From Sulfitobacter marinus (lineage in GTDB: Bacteria > Pseudomonadota > Alphaproteobacteria > Rhodobacterales > Rhodobacteraceae): 64,000 nt of DNA. How positions within the stretch are numbered: position 1 is the first letter of the stretch; the number at the start of each line of letters is the position of its first letter. The position numbers were made by a program, and so were the translations under genes. This document shows, piece after piece, positions 1 to 10,020 of the stretch. Below the pieces are notes generated by a model. It was given only the letters and a program-made list of their open reading frames with translations, made no database searches and was not told the origin of the DNA. The stretch spans positions 62,001 to 126,000 of the forward strand of contig NZ_FPAJ01000001.1 in assembly GCF_900116285.1 (NCBI RefSeq), given 5' to 3'.

Positions 1-2
1 TG

Positions 3-683
3 CGCGCGAAGGTGTTTTCGAAGATGTCGAAAGAGATCACCGTTGCCGCCAAAATGGGTGACCCCGACCCCGATAAAAACCCGCGTTTGCGTCTGGCGAT
101 TAAAGAGGCCAAATCGGTTTCCGTGCCAAAGGATGTGATTGACCGCGCGATCAAGAAGTCCACTGCGGGCGAGGGCGAAGATTACGAAGAAATCCGCTAT
201 GAGGGCTATGGCCCCAATGGTGTTGCCGTCATCGTTGAGGCGATGACTGATAACCGCAACCGCACGGCCTCCACGGTTCGTTCCACCTTTACCAAAAACG
301 GTGGCAATCTTGGTGAAACCGGCAGCGTCGGGTTCATGTTCGACCGCAAGGGCGAAATCACCTATCCGGCAAGTGTAGGCGATGCCGACACGGTGATGAT
401 GGCCGCAATTGAGGCCGGTGCTGAGGATGTGGAGAGCACGGAAGAGGGCCATGTGATCTGGTGTCTGGATACGGATCTGAATGACGTGGCCACGGCGCTT
501 GAGGCGGAATTGGGCGAATCTGAGAGCACCAAGCTGGTGTGGCGACCCACCACTACCACCGAGATGGATCTGGAAGGCATGGAGAAGCTGATGAAGCTGA
601 TTGATGCGCTGGAAGATGATGATGACGTGCAACGCGTCACTACGAATTTCGAAGCCTCTGACGCGGTTATGGAACAGCTATAG
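3..683 (+). CDS. yebC: YebC/PmpR (TACO1) family protein, 5' truncated
   Basis: The reading frame is open from the first bases of the window and reads [19 protein letters not shown], which is the N-terminal region of YebC/TACO1 proteins. About 20 residues, including the real start, lie outside the window. The 226 visible residues carry the conserved blocks [33 protein letters not shown] and [11 protein letters not shown]. The family was long annotated as transcriptional regulators, and recent work links several members to translation of proline-rich stretches. The gene ends just before a bidirectional terminator. The family assignment is secure; the precise cellular role here is not. Confidence 0.95.
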   Translation, partial: RAKVFSKMSKEITVAAKMGDPDPDKNPRLRLAIKEAKSVSVPKDVIDRAIKKSTAGEGEDYEEIRYEGYGPNGVAVIVEAMTDNRNRTASTVRSTFTKNGGNLGETGSVGFMFDRKGEITYPASVGDADTVMMAAIEAGAEDVESTEEGHVIWCLDTDLNDVATALEAELGESESTKLVWRPTTTTEMDLEGMEKLMKLIDALEDDDDVQRVTTNFEASDAVMEQL

Positions 684-725
684 GCCTTCAGGCCGTCATT
701 TCTGACAGTCTTGCGTCACGATGTA

Positions 726-760
726 AAAAGCCGCCCTCCAGCGATGGGGAGCGGCTTTTT
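726..760. terminator. Bidirectional intrinsic terminator
   Basis: The arms AAAAAGCCGC and GCGGCTTTTT flank a 15-base loop, giving a GC stem with an A-run on one side and a T-run on the other. It lies between the convergent yebC gene and the small minus-strand gene ending at 787, so it can serve both. Confidence 0.85.
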
Positions 761-786
761 AGCAACTGGGTGATGCGTATTTGCGT

Positions 787-1032
787 TCAGCCGAACATCC
801 GCGACATGCTAAAAAAGACACCAGGCGCGCGCGTTTTTTTTTCTGCCTTTGGCGTAGGCTTTTGCTGTGTGATCGTGGACAGCGCGCGTTTAACATCATT
901 CAGGCGCGCCAATGCTTTTGCGCCGCCCGCGCTTGCCTGCACGCTGAGTATTTTTGCCTGCGTATGCAGTGCCGATTCAATAAGCGCTAATTCGCTTTGG
1001 CTGATTTCCAGCTTCTGTTTTTCGTCTGGCAT
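787..1032 (-). CDS. Small hypothetical protein (81 aa)
   Basis: I do not recognise a named family. The product has 81 residues and no signal peptide or membrane segment. The N-terminal part (LEISQSELALIESALHTQAKIL) is predicted helical and the C-terminus is basic. A good ribosome-binding site (taaggaaa) lies 8-10 bases before the ATG at 1032, and the gene ends against the bidirectional terminator, which supports it as a true gene. Its first 25 residues resemble the start of the small protein at 57531-57764 (shared pattern L-x-S-x-x-x-L-x-LIE-ALH). The two may therefore be distant members of one small-protein family. That link is my inference from reading the two sequences. Confidence 0.65.
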   Translation of the reverse strand: MPDEKQKLEISQSELALIESALHTQAKILSVQASAGGAKALARLNDVKRALSTITQQKPTPKAEKKTRAPGVFFSMSRMFG

Positions 1033-1231
1033 AACAGTTTTCCTTAAATTGATTATGGTCAGATAGGTACTGTTGCGGGGTTTCGCCAGAGGATACGCGC
1101 GAGATCACGAATTTGTTTCATCCAGTATTTGCGAAAATCCGCCGTCAAGGGGAAAACCCGGTTAAGTAGCTTGCTTGTTTGCCTTTTCTGGCAGCCGTGT
1201 TAGGCAGTTTTATTCTTTCAACGAGGGTTTC

Positions 1232-1828
1232 ATGAACGCTTTTCTGCCCGGCTTTGCCCTGAGTCTCACGTTGATCCTTGCGATTGGGGCGCAAAATGCC
1301 TTTGTTTTGCGGCAAGGTTTACGCAAAAGCCATGTGTTTTGGGTGTGCCTGACCTGTGCTGTGTCGGATGCTGCGTTGATCGCGGCGGGCGTTGCAGGTT
1401 TTGGGGCGTTGGGGCAGGCGGTGCCGTGGTTCGAGCCTGTGATGCGCTATGGCGGGGCGGCATTTCTGATCTGGTATGGTGCGCAAAATGCGCTTTCTGC
1501 CTGGCGCGGAGGAGAGGTACTTGAGGCTGACGGGGCCGGCCCGCTGACCTTGCGCCGGACGCTGTTGACGTTGCTGGCGCTGACCTGGCTGAACCCGCAT
1601 GTGTATCTTGATACGGTGGTTTTGTTGGGGTCGATCTCGGCGCAGTATGACAACCGGCTGGCTTTCGGGGTCGGGGCCGTGACCGCTAGTTTCGTGTTCT
1701 TTTTTAGCCTGGGGTATGGCGCGCGGCTGCTTAGCCCGCTTTTTGCCAAACCCCGTAGCTGGCAAATCCTTGACGGATTGATCGCGCTCACCATGTGGGC
1801 GATTGCGGCCAAGTTGCTGTTGATGTGA
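1232..1828 (+). CDS. LysE/ArgO family amino-acid exporter
   Basis: The product is an inner-membrane exporter of about 198 residues with six hydrophobic segments. It has the LysE/ArgO signature near the N-terminus (GFALSLTLILAIGAQNAFVLRQG) and the second conserved block LTWLNPHVYLDTVVLLG at roughly residues 120-140. Characterised relatives export lysine or arginine; which amino acid this one moves cannot be told. I chose the ATG at 1232 because it has an upstream cgaggg ribosome site and starts directly with the family N-terminus. An upstream TTG at 1175 would add 19 residues that do not look like LysE. The DMT transporter gene follows 37 bases downstream on the same strand. Confidence 0.9.
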   Translation: MNAFLPGFALSLTLILAIGAQNAFVLRQGLRKSHVFWVCLTCAVSDAALIAAGVAGFGALGQAVPWFEPVMRYGGAAFLIWYGAQNALSAWRGGEVLEADGAGPLTLRRTLLTLLALTWLNPHVYLDTVVLLGSISAQYDNRLAFGVGAVTASFVFFFSLGYGARLLSPLFAKPRSWQILDGLIALTMWAIAAKLLLM

Positions 1829-1865
1829 TCTTGTGATCGCCGCGCCATTAAGGAATGTATGGCGC

Positions 1866-2768
1866 ATGGAACCTAAATCCCCACAACGGCCCGTCGTCGG
1901 CATTTTCTGGATGGTCATAACCGGCCTGCTGTTCATTTGTGTTACCGCACTGGTGAAATACATGGGGCCACGTCTGCCCGCAGCCGAGGCCGCCTTTATC
2001 AGATATGGTTTTGGGCTGGTGTTTTTGCTGCCAGCAATCGGTGCCTTACGGGCCGCGCATTTGACCCCTCGTCAATGGGCGTTGTTCAGTGTCCGGGGCG
2101 GGTTACATGGGATCGGCGTGATCTTGTGGTTTTTCGCGATGACCCGCATTTCCATCGCCGAGGTCACTGCCATGAACTATCTCGCGCCGATATATGTCAC
2201 CATCGGTGCGGCGCTGTTTCTGGGGGAAAAGCTGGCATTGCGTCGGATGATCGCCGTTGTTTTGGGGCTGGTCGGTGCCGTCATTATCCTGCGTCCCGGG
2301 TTTCGCGAGCTTGCGATGGGCCATTATGCGATGTTGATCGCGGCGGTGGTGTTTGGCGGGGCGTATTTGTTGGCCAAAGTGTTGGCGGACGAGGTCAAGC
2401 CATCGGTCGTGGTTGCGATGATGTCACTGTTTGTCACGCTGATGCTGGCCCCCTTTGCGCTGCCCGTGTGGATCATGCCGACATGGCAAGAGCTTGGTAT
2501 TTTGGCCGCGGTGGCATGTTTTGCGACAGGGGGGCATTACACGATGACCCTTGCCTTTGCCGCCGCACCGCTGACGGTCACGCAACCGGTTACGTTTTTG
2601 CAGTTGGTCTGGGCGACAGCCCTTGGTGCGTTGGTCTTTGCGGAACCGATTGATATCTGGGTGATCATCGGCGGCTTAGTGATCTTGGGGTCGGTGACCT
2701 TTATCACCTGGCGCGAGGCGATGTTGAACCGGCAGATCACCCCGGCCAGCCCCGCGACCAAGCTTTAG
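1866..2768 (+). CDS. DMT superfamily (EamA) transporter
   Basis: The product has 300 residues and ten predicted membrane segments arranged as two EamA repeats of about 140 residues each. This is the layout of drug/metabolite transporters (RhaT/EamA clan). The first repeat contains the typical TRISIAEVTAMNYLAPIYVTIGAALFLGE stretch near residues 90-120, and the second repeats it as TLAFAAAPLTVTQPVTFLQLVWATALGALVFAEP. The substrate is unknown. I set the start at the ATG at 1866, which has AAGGA 11 bases upstream and begins MEPKSPQRP before the first membrane segment. It probably shares a transcript with the LysE-type gene just upstream. Confidence 0.88.
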   Translation: MEPKSPQRPVVGIFWMVITGLLFICVTALVKYMGPRLPAAEAAFIRYGFGLVFLLPAIGALRAAHLTPRQWALFSVRGGLHGIGVILWFFAMTRISIAEVTAMNYLAPIYVTIGAALFLGEKLALRRMIAVVLGLVGAVIILRPGFRELAMGHYAMLIAAVVFGGAYLLAKVLADEVKPSVVVAMMSLFVTLMLAPFALPVWIMPTWQELGILAAVACFATGGHYTMTLAFAAAPLTVTQPVTFLQLVWATALGALVFAEPIDIWVIIGGLVILGSVTFITWREAMLNRQITPASPATKL

Positions 2769-2824
2769 CTGGCACAAAATTCGGGGCCTGCGGGCCTTGT
2801 GCAAACTGTGATTTTCGCTCGTTA

Positions 2825-2852
2825 TTGACTCGCCGGTCAACAACCCTACATC
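2825..2852 (+). promoter_or_regulatory. Predicted BetI operator overlapping a promoter
   Basis: The sequence TTGACTCGCCGGTCAA (2825-2840) is an inverted repeat of form TTGA-N8-TCAA. The same bases TTGACT can serve as a -35 element, with TACATC (2847-2852) as a weak -10 at 16-base spacing. It stands 60 bases ahead of betI, as expected for autoregulation by a TetR-type repressor that responds to choline. The BetI assignment is inferred from position and symmetry. Confidence 0.55.
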
Positions 2853-2900
2853 TACCCTCGAAACCGGAATCAAACCGACCGGAAACGTTGAGGAACGACA

Positions 2901-3476
2901 ATGCCCAAGCTTGGAATGGAACCGATCCGCCGCGATGCGCTGGTCAAGGCAACGATTGCCGAAATCGGGGCCGCGCAGTCATTGGATGTGACGGTGGATC
3001 AGATCGCGCGACGTGCTGGAATGTCCAAGGCGCTGGCCCATCACTATTTCGGCGGCAAAGATCAGATTTTCCTCGCGGCGATGCGCTACATCCTGTCGGA
3101 ATATTCGGCCGAGGTGCGCCGCGAACTGCGCAAAGCCAGAACACCAGCTGCCCGCGCAGAGGCGATCATCAGGGCCAGCTTTGACGAAAGCTGCTTTGAT
3201 CCTGCGACAGTTAGCGCGTGGATGACGCTGTACGGATCGTCGCGCACCAATGTCGAAACCTACCGTTTGTTGATCGTCTATCAGGCGCGGTTGCGGTCCA
3301 ATCTGACCCACGCGCTGCGGCTTATTTCAACGCAGCCCGAACAAGATGCCGAAACCCTCGCCGCGCTGATTGACGGGCTGTATCTGCGTGCGGCCCTGTC
3401 TGACAGCGGTAGCGCGCCTGCCGCCTGCGCCCAAGCACTGTCCCTTTTGAACACCCTGATCGGAAGCAAGCCATGA
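2901..3476 (+). CDS. betI: TetR-family regulator BetI
   Basis: The protein has 191 residues with an N-terminal TetR helix-turn-helix at about residues 15-62 (VTVDQIARRAGMSKALAHHYFGGKDQIF) and a ligand-binding C-terminal domain. BetI proteins repress choline-to-betaine genes and are relieved by choline. The opening MPKLGMEPIRRDALVKATIAEIG is characteristic of BetI. The ATG at 2901 has a gagga ribosome site. The gene overlaps betC by 4 bases (ATGA), so the two are translationally coupled, and betB and betA follow. The operator-like repeat at 2825-2840 lies just upstream. The order betI-betC-betB-betA strongly supports the name. Confidence 0.92.
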   Translation: MPKLGMEPIRRDALVKATIAEIGAAQSLDVTVDQIARRAGMSKALAHHYFGGKDQIFLAAMRYILSEYSAEVRRELRKARTPAARAEAIIRASFDESCFDPATVSAWMTLYGSSRTNVETYRLLIVYQARLRSNLTHALRLISTQPEQDAETLAALIDGLYLRAALSDSGSAPAACAQALSLLNTLIGSKP

Positions 3477-4981
3477 CCAAACCAAACATCCTGATCCTGA
3501 TGGTCGACCAGTTGAACGGCACGCTTTTCCCTGACGGTCCGGCAGATTGGCTGCATGCCCCGAACCTCAAGAAGCTGGCGGCGCGGTCGACGCGGTTCAA
3601 GAACGCCTATACCGCCAGCCCGCTTTGCGCACCGGGTAGGGCGGCGTTTATGTCGGGCCAATTGCCAAGCGCCACGGGCGTCTATGACAACGCCGCTGAA
3701 TTTCCATCCAGCGTGCCGACTTATGCGCATCACCTGCGCCGTGCGGGCTATCAGACCTGCCTGTCGGGCAAGATGCATTTCGTCGGCCCCGATCAGCTGC
3801 ACGGGTTCGAGGAGCGCCTGACCACTGACATCTATCCCGCCGATTTCGGATGGACGCCGGATTACCGCAAGCCCGGCGAACGGATTGATTGGTGGTATCA
3901 CAACATGGGGTCGGTGACCGGCGCAGGCGTGGCCGAGATCAGCAACCAGATGGAATATGACGACGCCGTCGCATACGAGGCAATGCGCAAGCTGTATGAT
4001 TTGTCGCGCGGGCTTGATGACCGTCCGTGGTGCATGACAGTCAGCTTTACCCACCCGCACGACCCTTACGTGGCGCGCAAGAAATATTGGGACTTGTACA
4101 ACGACTGCGAGCATCTGATGCCGCAGGTCGGTGATCTGGGCTATGACGCCCAAGACGCCCATTCCAAACGTATCTTTGATGCGAATGACTGGCGCAGCTT
4201 TGACATCACCGAGGAGAACATCAAACGGTCCCGCCAAGCGTATTTTGCGAACATCAGCTATCTTGACGACAAGATCGGTGAGATTTTGCAAACGCTTGAG
4301 GATACCCGCCAAGAGGCAATTATCGTGTTTGTGTCGGACCATGGCGATATGCTGGGCGAGCGCGGGTTGTGGTTCAAGATGAGTTTTTTTGAGGGGTCAT
4401 CCCGCGTGCCGATGATGATCGCCGCCCCGCAGATGGAACCCGGTTTGAACGAAACTCCCGTCAGCAATATCGACGTCTGCCCGACCCTTTGTGATCTGGC
4501 GGGCGTGTCGATGGACGAGGTGATGGAATGGACCACGGGCCAGTCGCTGGTGCCCATGGGGCAGGGGGTGGAACGCACCGAACCCGTCGCCATGGAATAC
4601 GCCGCCGAAGCATCCTATGCCCCGATGGTATCGCTGCGCTATGGCAAGTGGAAATACAACCGCTGTGCGCTGGACCCCGATCAACTGTTTGATCTGGACG
4701 CCGACCCGCACGAGTTGACCAATCTGGCCGAGGAACCGGCTCACCAAGGCACGCGCCAGACCTTGCGCGCCAAGGCCGACGCCCGCTGGGATCTGGACGC
4801 CTTTGACGCCGATGTGCGCAAAAGCCAGGCCCGCCGCTGGGTTGTGTACGAGTCTTTGCGCAAGGGCGGCTATTACCCGTGGGATTACCAGCCTCTGCGA
4901 AATGCGTCTGAACAATACATGCGCAACCATATGGACCTGAACGTGCTAGAAGAGAACAAACGCTTCCCGCGCGGCGAATAG
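3473..4981 (+). CDS. betC: Choline-sulfatase
   Basis: This type I sulfatase of 502 residues hydrolyses choline-O-sulfate to choline and sulfate, feeding the betaine pathway encoded downstream. The sulfatase signature C-A-P-G-R starts at Cys52, the residue converted to formylglycine in the mature enzyme. Other metal and substrate ligands are visible: the early D12-Q13 pair, [15 protein letters not shown] near residues 285-300, and SFTHPHDPY. The C-terminal region [16 protein letters not shown] resembles the tail that distinguishes choline-sulfatases from other sulfatases. No signal peptide is present, so it is cytoplasmic. It overlaps betI by 4 bases. No choline or choline-sulfate transporter lies in the window. 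Confidence 0.94.
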   Translation: MTKPNILILMVDQLNGTLFPDGPADWLHAPNLKKLAARSTRFKNAYTASPLCAPGRAAFMSGQLPSATGVYDNAAEFPSSVPTYAHHLRRAGYQTCLSGKMHFVGPDQLHGFEERLTTDIYPADFGWTPDYRKPGERIDWWYHNMGSVTGAGVAEISNQMEYDDAVAYEAMRKLYDLSRGLDDRPWCMTVSFTHPHDPYVARKKYWDLYNDCEHLMPQVGDLGYDAQDAHSKRIFDANDWRSFDITEENIKRSRQAYFANISYLDDKIGEILQTLEDTRQEAIIVFVSDHGDMLGERGLWFKMSFFEGSSRVPMMIAAPQMEPGLNETPVSNIDVCPTLCDLAGVSMDEVMEWTTGQSLVPMGQGVERTEPVAMEYAAEASYAPMVSLRYGKWKYNRCALDPDQLFDLDADPHELTNLAEEPAHQGTRQTLRAKADARWDLDAFDADVRKSQARRWVVYESLRKGGYYPWDYQPLRNASEQYMRNHMDLNVLEENKRFPRGE

Positions 4982-5024
4982 ACATTTACCGAATAGAACG
5001 GCGCTACCGAAAGGCCAGAACCCT

Positions 5025-6476
5025 ATGCAAACCCAACCTACAGCCAGCCACTTTATCAACGGCGCTTATGTCGAAGACACCAATGGCACGCCCATCGATG
5101 TGATCTATCCCGCGACCGGTGAAAAGATCGCGATGGTTTATGCTGCGACGCCTGCGATTATCGAACAGGCACTTACCGCTGCCCGCGACGCCCAAGCCGC
5201 ATGGGGTGCGATGACCGGCACGGAACGGGGCCGCATCCTGCGCCGCGCCGCCGATATCATGCGCGAACGCAATCACGACCTGTCGATCCTTGAAACCTAT
5301 GACACCGGCAAACCGTATCAGGAAACATCGGTTGCCGATGCCACCAGCGGTGCCGATGCGTTGGAATATTTCGGCGGTATGGCAGCAACGCTGACCGGCG
5401 AACACATCCAACTGGGCGAAGACTGGGTCTATACCCGCCGCGAACCGTTGGGCGTGTGTGTCGGCATCGGCGCGTGGAACTACCCCACGCAAATCGCCTG
5501 CTGGAAGGGCGCGCCTGCGCTGGCTTGCGGCAATTCGATCATCTTTAAACCGTCCGAGACCACGCCGCTATCCGCGCTGAAAGTGGCCGAGATTTTGGTC
5601 CAGGCGGGTCTGCCCGCAGGTTTGTACAACGTTGTGCAAGGCATGGGCGAAGTGGGTGCCGCATTGGTTACCGACCCGCGCGTCGACAAAGTATCGCTAA
5701 CCGGATCGGTGCCCACGGGCCGCAAGGTCTATGCCGCTGCGGCCGACGGGATGAAGCATGTCACGATGGAACTGGGCGGCAAGTCCCCGATCATCGTGTT
5801 CGAAGACGCCGATATCGAAAACGCGGTCAGCGGTGCGATTGTGGGCAACTTCTACAGCTCCGGTCAGGTCTGCTCAAACGGCACACGTGTGTTCGTACAT
5901 ACCGATATCAAAGAGGCGTTTCTGAAACGCTTGGCCGAACGTCTGGACAATGCGGTGATCGGCGATCCGATGGACCCCGACACCAGCTTTGGCCCGATGG
6001 TGTCAAAGCGCCAGCTGGATATCGTGCTGGGCTATATCGACAAGGGCAAGGCCGAAGGCGCGCGTCTGGTCTATGGTGGCAATGCGATTGACGGCAAAGG
6101 CTTCTATATGCAGCCAACCGTTTTTGCCGATGTTACCGACGACATGACCATCGCCCGCGAAGAGATTTTTGGCCCGGTCCTCTCCGTGCTGGATTTCACC
6201 GACGAAGACGACGTGATGGCCCGTGCCAATGACACCGAATTCGGGCTGGCGGCTGGGGTGTTTACCCGCGATCTGTCCCGCGCCCACCGTGTGGCTGCGA
6301 ATTTTCAGGCGGGCACCTGCTATATCAACACCTATAACGACGCGCCCGTAGAGGCCCCGTTTGGCGGGATGAAGAATTCAGGCGTTGGCCGTGAAAATTC
6401 GAAAGCGGCGATTGAACACTACAGCCAGTTGAAATCCGTCTATGTGCGCATGGGCGATATGGAGGCACCTTTCTGA
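5025..6476 (+). CDS. betB: Betaine-aldehyde dehydrogenase
   Basis: The product is a 483-residue NAD(P)+-dependent aldehyde dehydrogenase that oxidises betaine aldehyde to glycine betaine. Family landmarks are the substrate-channel block [23 protein letters not shown] (about 147-170), the catalytic base Glu249 in MELGGKSP, and the nucleophile Cys283 in GQVCSNGTR. Length matches BetB. The gene lies 43 bases after betC and shares one base with the following small membrane gene. The assignment as BetB rather than another aldehyde dehydrogenase rests on sequence blocks plus operon context. Confidence 0.94.
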   Translation: MQTQPTASHFINGAYVEDTNGTPIDVIYPATGEKIAMVYAATPAIIEQALTAARDAQAAWGAMTGTERGRILRRAADIMRERNHDLSILETYDTGKPYQETSVADATSGADALEYFGGMAATLTGEHIQLGEDWVYTRREPLGVCVGIGAWNYPTQIACWKGAPALACGNSIIFKPSETTPLSALKVAEILVQAGLPAGLYNVVQGMGEVGAALVTDPRVDKVSLTGSVPTGRKVYAAAADGMKHVTMELGGKSPIIVFEDADIENAVSGAIVGNFYSSGQVCSNGTRVFVHTDIKEAFLKRLAERLDNAVIGDPMDPDTSFGPMVSKRQLDIVLGYIDKGKAEGARLVYGGNAIDGKGFYMQPTVFADVTDDMTIAREEIFGPVLSVLDFTDEDDVMARANDTEFGLAAGVFTRDLSRAHRVAANFQAGTCYINTYNDAPVEAPFGGMKNSGVGRENSKAAIEHYSQLKSVYVRMGDMEAPF

Positions 6477-6733
6477 TGGTCGGACTACCAGAGCCAGAAG
6501 CGCAACAGCCGCGCATGAACCGTGTTGATATCTTGAAATGGGTCGCGACAGTCGTCCAGTTGATCGGCTACGGGTTGACAGGGATGGGGCTACAACCGTG
6601 GAACGTGTTCGCATTCTTTGCGGGTATCGTTTTGTGGTTCGCGGTTGGTGTGATGTGGAAAGATCGCGCGATTATGGTGGTGCATGTCGGTGCATTCCTG
6701 TCGCTGCTAATCGGTTATGTGAGCGCGAATTAA
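6476..6733 (+). CDS. Small membrane protein between betB and betA
   Basis: This 85-residue protein has a short polar N-terminus followed by three hydrophobic stretches (around residues 20-40, 43-60 and 65-82), so it is probably an inner-membrane protein. Its start overlaps the betB stop by one base and its stop overlaps the betA start by one base (TAATG). This very tight coupling implies a job tied to betaine synthesis. I recall similar small proteins (possibly DUF6552) at this position in other Rhodobacterales betaine operons, but I cannot confirm the number. A second in-frame ATG at codon 14 (MNRVDILKW) could be the actual start. Function unknown; membrane docking of BetA is one possibility, as a guess. 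Confidence 0.75.
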   Translation: MVGLPEPEAQQPRMNRVDILKWVATVVQLIGYGLTGMGLQPWNVFAFFAGIVLWFAVGVMWKDRAIMVVHVGAFLSLLIGYVSAN

Positions 6734-8391
6734 TGCAAGCTGAATTTATCATAGTGGGCGCAGGCAGTGCCGGATGTGCGATGGCGTATCGTTTGGCCAA
6801 GGCCGGGCGCAAGGTGTTGGTCATTGAACATGGCGGCACCGACGCAGGGCCGTTCATCCAGATGCCTGCGGCCCTGTCCTATCCGATGAACATGAAAACC
6901 TATGACTGGGGCTTTTCATCCGAACCCGAACCTCATCTGGGCAACCGCCGTTTGGCGACCCCGCGTGGCAAGGTGATCGGCGGTTCGTCGTCGATCAACG
7001 GCATGGTCTATGTGCGCGGCCACGCTGAGGATTATAACCATTGGGCCGAACAGGGGGCCGATGGCTGGGGTTATGCTGACGTGCTGCCCTATTTCAAACG
7101 GATGGAACATTGGCATGACGGCGGTCATGGCGGCGACGCGCAATGGCGTGGCAAAGACGGCCCGCTGCACGTGTCACGTGGCCCGCGTAAGAACCCGCTG
7201 TTCAAGGCTTTTGTCGAGGCTGGCAAACAGGCCGGCTACGAGGCCACCGAAGACTATAACGGCGAAAAGCAAGAGGGCTTTGGCCCGATGGAGCAGACGG
7301 TTTATGGCGGGCGGCGTTGGTCTGCGGCCAACGCTTATCTGCGGCCTGCCCAAAAGACGGGTAATGTTGAAATCATCCGTGCGCTCGCACAGCGCGTGGT
7401 GATCGAAGATGGCCGCGCGGTCGGTGTCGAAGTGTTGCGCGGCGGCAAGACCGAGGTGCTGCGCGCCAGTGGCGAGGTGATCCTTGCCGCGTCCTCGATC
7501 AACTCGCCCAAGCTGTTGTTGCTGTCTGGCATTGGGCCAGCTGCGCATCTGGCCGAACATGGCATCGACGTCGTCGCAGACCGCGCCGGTGTGGGCCAAA
7601 ACCTGCAAGACCACCTTGAACTCTATATCCAGATGGCCGCGAGCCAGCCCATCACATTGTTCAAGCATTGGAACCTCTTTTCCAAGGCCATGATCGGCGC
7701 GCAATGGTTGTTCACGAAAACCGGTCTGGGCGCATCCAACCAGTTTGAATCGGCCGCGTTCATCCGGTCCAAACCGGGGATCAAATACCCTGATATCCAG
7801 TACCATTTCCTGCCCATTGCCGTGCGCTATGACGGCAAGGCAGCGGCGGAAGGACACGGGTTTCAGGCTCATGTCGGCCCGATGCGGTCGACCTCGCGGG
7901 GGGCGGTTTCGCTCCGGTCGGGTGACCCTGCCGATACGCCGAAAATCGTGTTCAACTATATGTCGCAGGACCGCGATTGGGAGGAATTTCGCAATTGCAT
8001 CCGCCTGACCCGCGAGATTTTTGCCCAAGACGCGTTCAAACCGTTCGTGAAAAGCGAAATTCAGCCCGGTGCCGATGTACAAACGGATGACGAGCTGGAT
8101 GCCTTTATCCGTGAACACGCCGAAAGCGCCTATCACCCCTGTGGCACCTGCCGGATGGGGCGTGCAGACGACCCTGATGCCGTGGTCGACCCTCAAGGTC
8201 GGGTGATTGGTGTGGACGGTCTGCGCGTTGCGGACAGCTCGATTTTCCCACGGATCACCAATGGCAATTTGAACGCGCCGTCGATCATGGTGGGTGAGAA
8301 GATGTCTGATCATATCTTGGGGATCGATCCATTAGCCGCCGCGAATGACGAACCTTGGATCCACCCCGATTGGAAAACCTCGCAGCGCTAG
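6733..8391 (+). CDS. betA: Choline dehydrogenase
   Basis: This FAD-dependent GMC oxidoreductase of 552 residues oxidises choline to betaine aldehyde. The N-terminal dinucleotide motif [17 protein letters not shown] starts near residue 9, followed by the GMC signature block [18 protein letters not shown] (about 80-97). The C-terminal active-site region [10 protein letters not shown] contains the conserved histidine, and [19 protein letters not shown] closes the protein. I chose the ATG at 6733, coupled by one base to the gene before it. A longer frame from 6538 overlaps that gene and adds sequence unlike BetA. It is the last gene of the bet operon and converges with pccR 138 bases away; that gap holds only a small GCGGCA/TGCCGC hairpin near 8500-8519. 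Confidence 0.94.
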   Translation: MQAEFIIVGAGSAGCAMAYRLAKAGRKVLVIEHGGTDAGPFIQMPAALSYPMNMKTYDWGFSSEPEPHLGNRRLATPRGKVIGGSSSINGMVYVRGHAEDYNHWAEQGADGWGYADVLPYFKRMEHWHDGGHGGDAQWRGKDGPLHVSRGPRKNPLFKAFVEAGKQAGYEATEDYNGEKQEGFGPMEQTVYGGRRWSAANAYLRPAQKTGNVEIIRALAQRVVIEDGRAVGVEVLRGGKTEVLRASGEVILAASSINSPKLLLLSGIGPAAHLAEHGIDVVADRAGVGQNLQDHLELYIQMAASQPITLFKHWNLFSKAMIGAQWLFTKTGLGASNQFESAAFIRSKPGIKYPDIQYHFLPIAVRYDGKAAAEGHGFQAHVGPMRSTSRGAVSLRSGDPADTPKIVFNYMSQDRDWEEFRNCIRLTREIFAQDAFKPFVKSEIQPGADVQTDDELDAFIREHAESAYHPCGTCRMGRADDPDAVVDPQGRVIGVDGLRVADSSIFPRITNGNLNAPSIMVGEKMSDHILGIDPLAAANDEPWIHPDWKTSQR

Positions 8392-8529
8392 GACGATAGG
8401 GCGTTAAGGGAAATTTAGCGCACATTAACAAATGCCATTGATTGGGGCGGTCAAACGCTTCAGTCATGGCGCATGTTTTGTTCCGCAAGCGAGGCGCGCG
8501 CGGCAGGCTGGCGTGCCGCACGACGCTGA

Positions 8530-9930
8530 TCATTCCACCTGATAGGGCAGTACATCGCGCAAATCAGGGTCAACAACCAACTGCCGTTCAAGCGGCGGAA
8601 CGGACCGTTGGTGGCAGCCTTTGCGCTCGCAGATGCGGCAGGAAATCCCGATAGGTTCAAAGGCCGATGAGCGGCTGGTATCCATCCCGTCGGCATAGAC
8701 CAACGCGGCCGCATGGCGCACCTCGCAGCCCAGCGAAATCGCATAGCGTCGCACCGGCGCGCCGAACCGTCCGGCGGGCTTCGAGATATCGCGCGCCAAG
8801 GAGATATAGCGCACCCCATCGGGGGTTTCGGCAAGCTGCCGCAGGAAACGCCCCGGTGTCTCGAACGCGCTATGCACATTCCACAGCGGACAGGCCCCGC
8901 CAAAGCGGGCGAATTGCAGCCGCGTGGCCGAATGGCGTTTGGTGATTGTCCCCGCCTGATCGACGCGCACAAAAAAGAACGGAATACCCTTGGAGCCGGG
9001 GCGTTGCATCGTCGACAGACGGTGGGCGACCTGTTCAATCGAGGCACCAAACTGGCCGGCCAAAATTTCCAGATCATGGCGGCAGTCCTGCGCGCTGGTC
9101 AAAAACGTCTGATAGGGCATGAGCGCCGCGCCAGCGAAATAATTGGCCAGCCCGATCTTGGCGATGTCCCGCGCGGCCCCGCTGTGAAACCGCGCCAGAT
9201 CAAGCGTCGCCTCAAGCAGGCTGTTCTGTCGGGTCATGGCGGTCTGGAACAGCAGTTGAAACAGTTGCGTCTCTTGCGGGGCGCGTGACGAGATGTGCAA
9301 AATCCCCGCGTTCGGATCATAGCGGCGCAAGGCGGCCATATCGTCAAAGCTGACCTTGATACCCACTGCCGTCAGTGCCGCAATCGCCGTGGCCTTCAGC
9401 GTTTTGCCATCGCTGTTGGCACGGGCGAAATGTTCGGCGGCGCGGTCAACGGCATCAATGTAGTTATCGCAGTAATGAAAGAAATCGCGCACTTCCTCCC
9501 ATGGGCTGGGGGATGCGCGGGCATCTTCGCGGCCCAATGCCTCGTCCAGATAGGCAAGGCGTTCATGGGTCTGGCGATGGCTTTGGTGCAGTTTGATAAA
9601 GGCCCGCGCCAACCCCGGCGCGTTTGACGCAGCAAGCTGCAGATCCGCCAGCGGCAGGGTATCCCCTTCGAAGAGCGGGTCGGCCAAAATTTCGCGCATG
9701 TCACTGACCAAGCGTTGGCTGTCACCGCTGGACAGTTCGGTCACGTCCATCCCGAATTCGGACGCGAGCGCCAGAACCACCGTCGTACTGACGGGACGGT
9801 TGTTGTTTTCCATCTGGTTCAAATAGGGCAGGGACACGCCCAGCTTGGCGGCGAAATCCTTTTGCGTGCTGCCATTCTTGGTGCGTAATTCGCGCAGTTT
9901 CGCGCCAGCATAGAGCTTTTGGGTCGCCAT
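8530..9930 (-). CDS. pccR: Short-chain fatty acyl-CoA regulator (ScfR family, PccR-like)
   Basis: This 466-residue regulator has an N-terminal XRE helix-turn-helix at about residues 8-65 (LRELRTKNGSTQKDFAAKLGVSLPYLNQMENNNRPVS). A central IrrE/M78-like segment and a C-terminal DUF2083-type region follow, ending with the cysteine motif CRICERKGCHQR. This architecture is that of ScfR proteins (RamB, MccR, PccR), which sense acyl-CoA esters. In Rhodobacter sphaeroides, PccR activates pccB and binds TTTGCAAA boxes; here matching boxes lie 14 bases before this start and in front of pccB. The ATG at 9930 has no clear Shine-Dalgarno sequence. I assign PccR from context; another ScfR name is possible. 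Confidence 0.88.
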   Translation of the reverse strand: MATQKLYAGAKLRELRTKNGSTQKDFAAKLGVSLPYLNQMENNNRPVSTTVVLALASEFGMDVTELSSGDSQRLVSDMREILADPLFEGDTLPLADLQLAASNAPGLARAFIKLHQSHRQTHERLAYLDEALGREDARASPSPWEEVRDFFHYCDNYIDAVDRAAEHFARANSDGKTLKATAIAALTAVGIKVSFDDMAALRRYDPNAGILHISSRAPQETQLFQLLFQTAMTRQNSLLEATLDLARFHSGAARDIAKIGLANYFAGAALMPYQTFLTSAQDCRHDLEILAGQFGASIEQVAHRLSTMQRPGSKGIPFFFVRVDQAGTITKRHSATRLQFARFGGACPLWNVHSAFETPGRFLRQLAETPDGVRYISLARDISKPAGRFGAPVRRYAISLGCEVRHAAALVYADGMDTSRSSAFEPIGISCRICERKGCHQRSVPPLERQLVVDPDLRDVLPYQVE

Positions 9931-9943
9931 CCGGATCAGGGCC

Positions 9944-9982
9944 TTTGCAAATTTGCAGATGCCCCTATGCTAGCTTTGCAAA
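9944..9982 (-). promoter_or_regulatory. Predicted PccR boxes upstream of pccR
   Basis: A perfect TTTGCAAA lies at 9944-9951, directly followed by the partial copy TTTGCAG (9952-9958), and a second perfect TTTGCAAA lies at 9975-9982. The nearest box is only 14 bases from the pccR start codon, which suggests autoregulation. The sites match the motif I recall for PccR of Rhodobacter sphaeroides. They also lie downstream of the 3' end of the Bcr/CflA gene, so they are intergenic. Confidence 0.7.
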
Positions 9983-10020
9983 GTGGCGTCGACAAGGCCC
10001 GCGTCGGCAACTGTGTGTCG

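Noticed and set aside
6538-6732. Upstream extension of betA to 6538
   Set aside because: It would overlap the small membrane gene in another frame, and betA homologues begin at the FAD-binding region just after 6733.
7174-8313. Long minus-strand frame inside betA
   Set aside because: It is antisense to a clear enzyme gene and its composition is an effect of high GC codon use.
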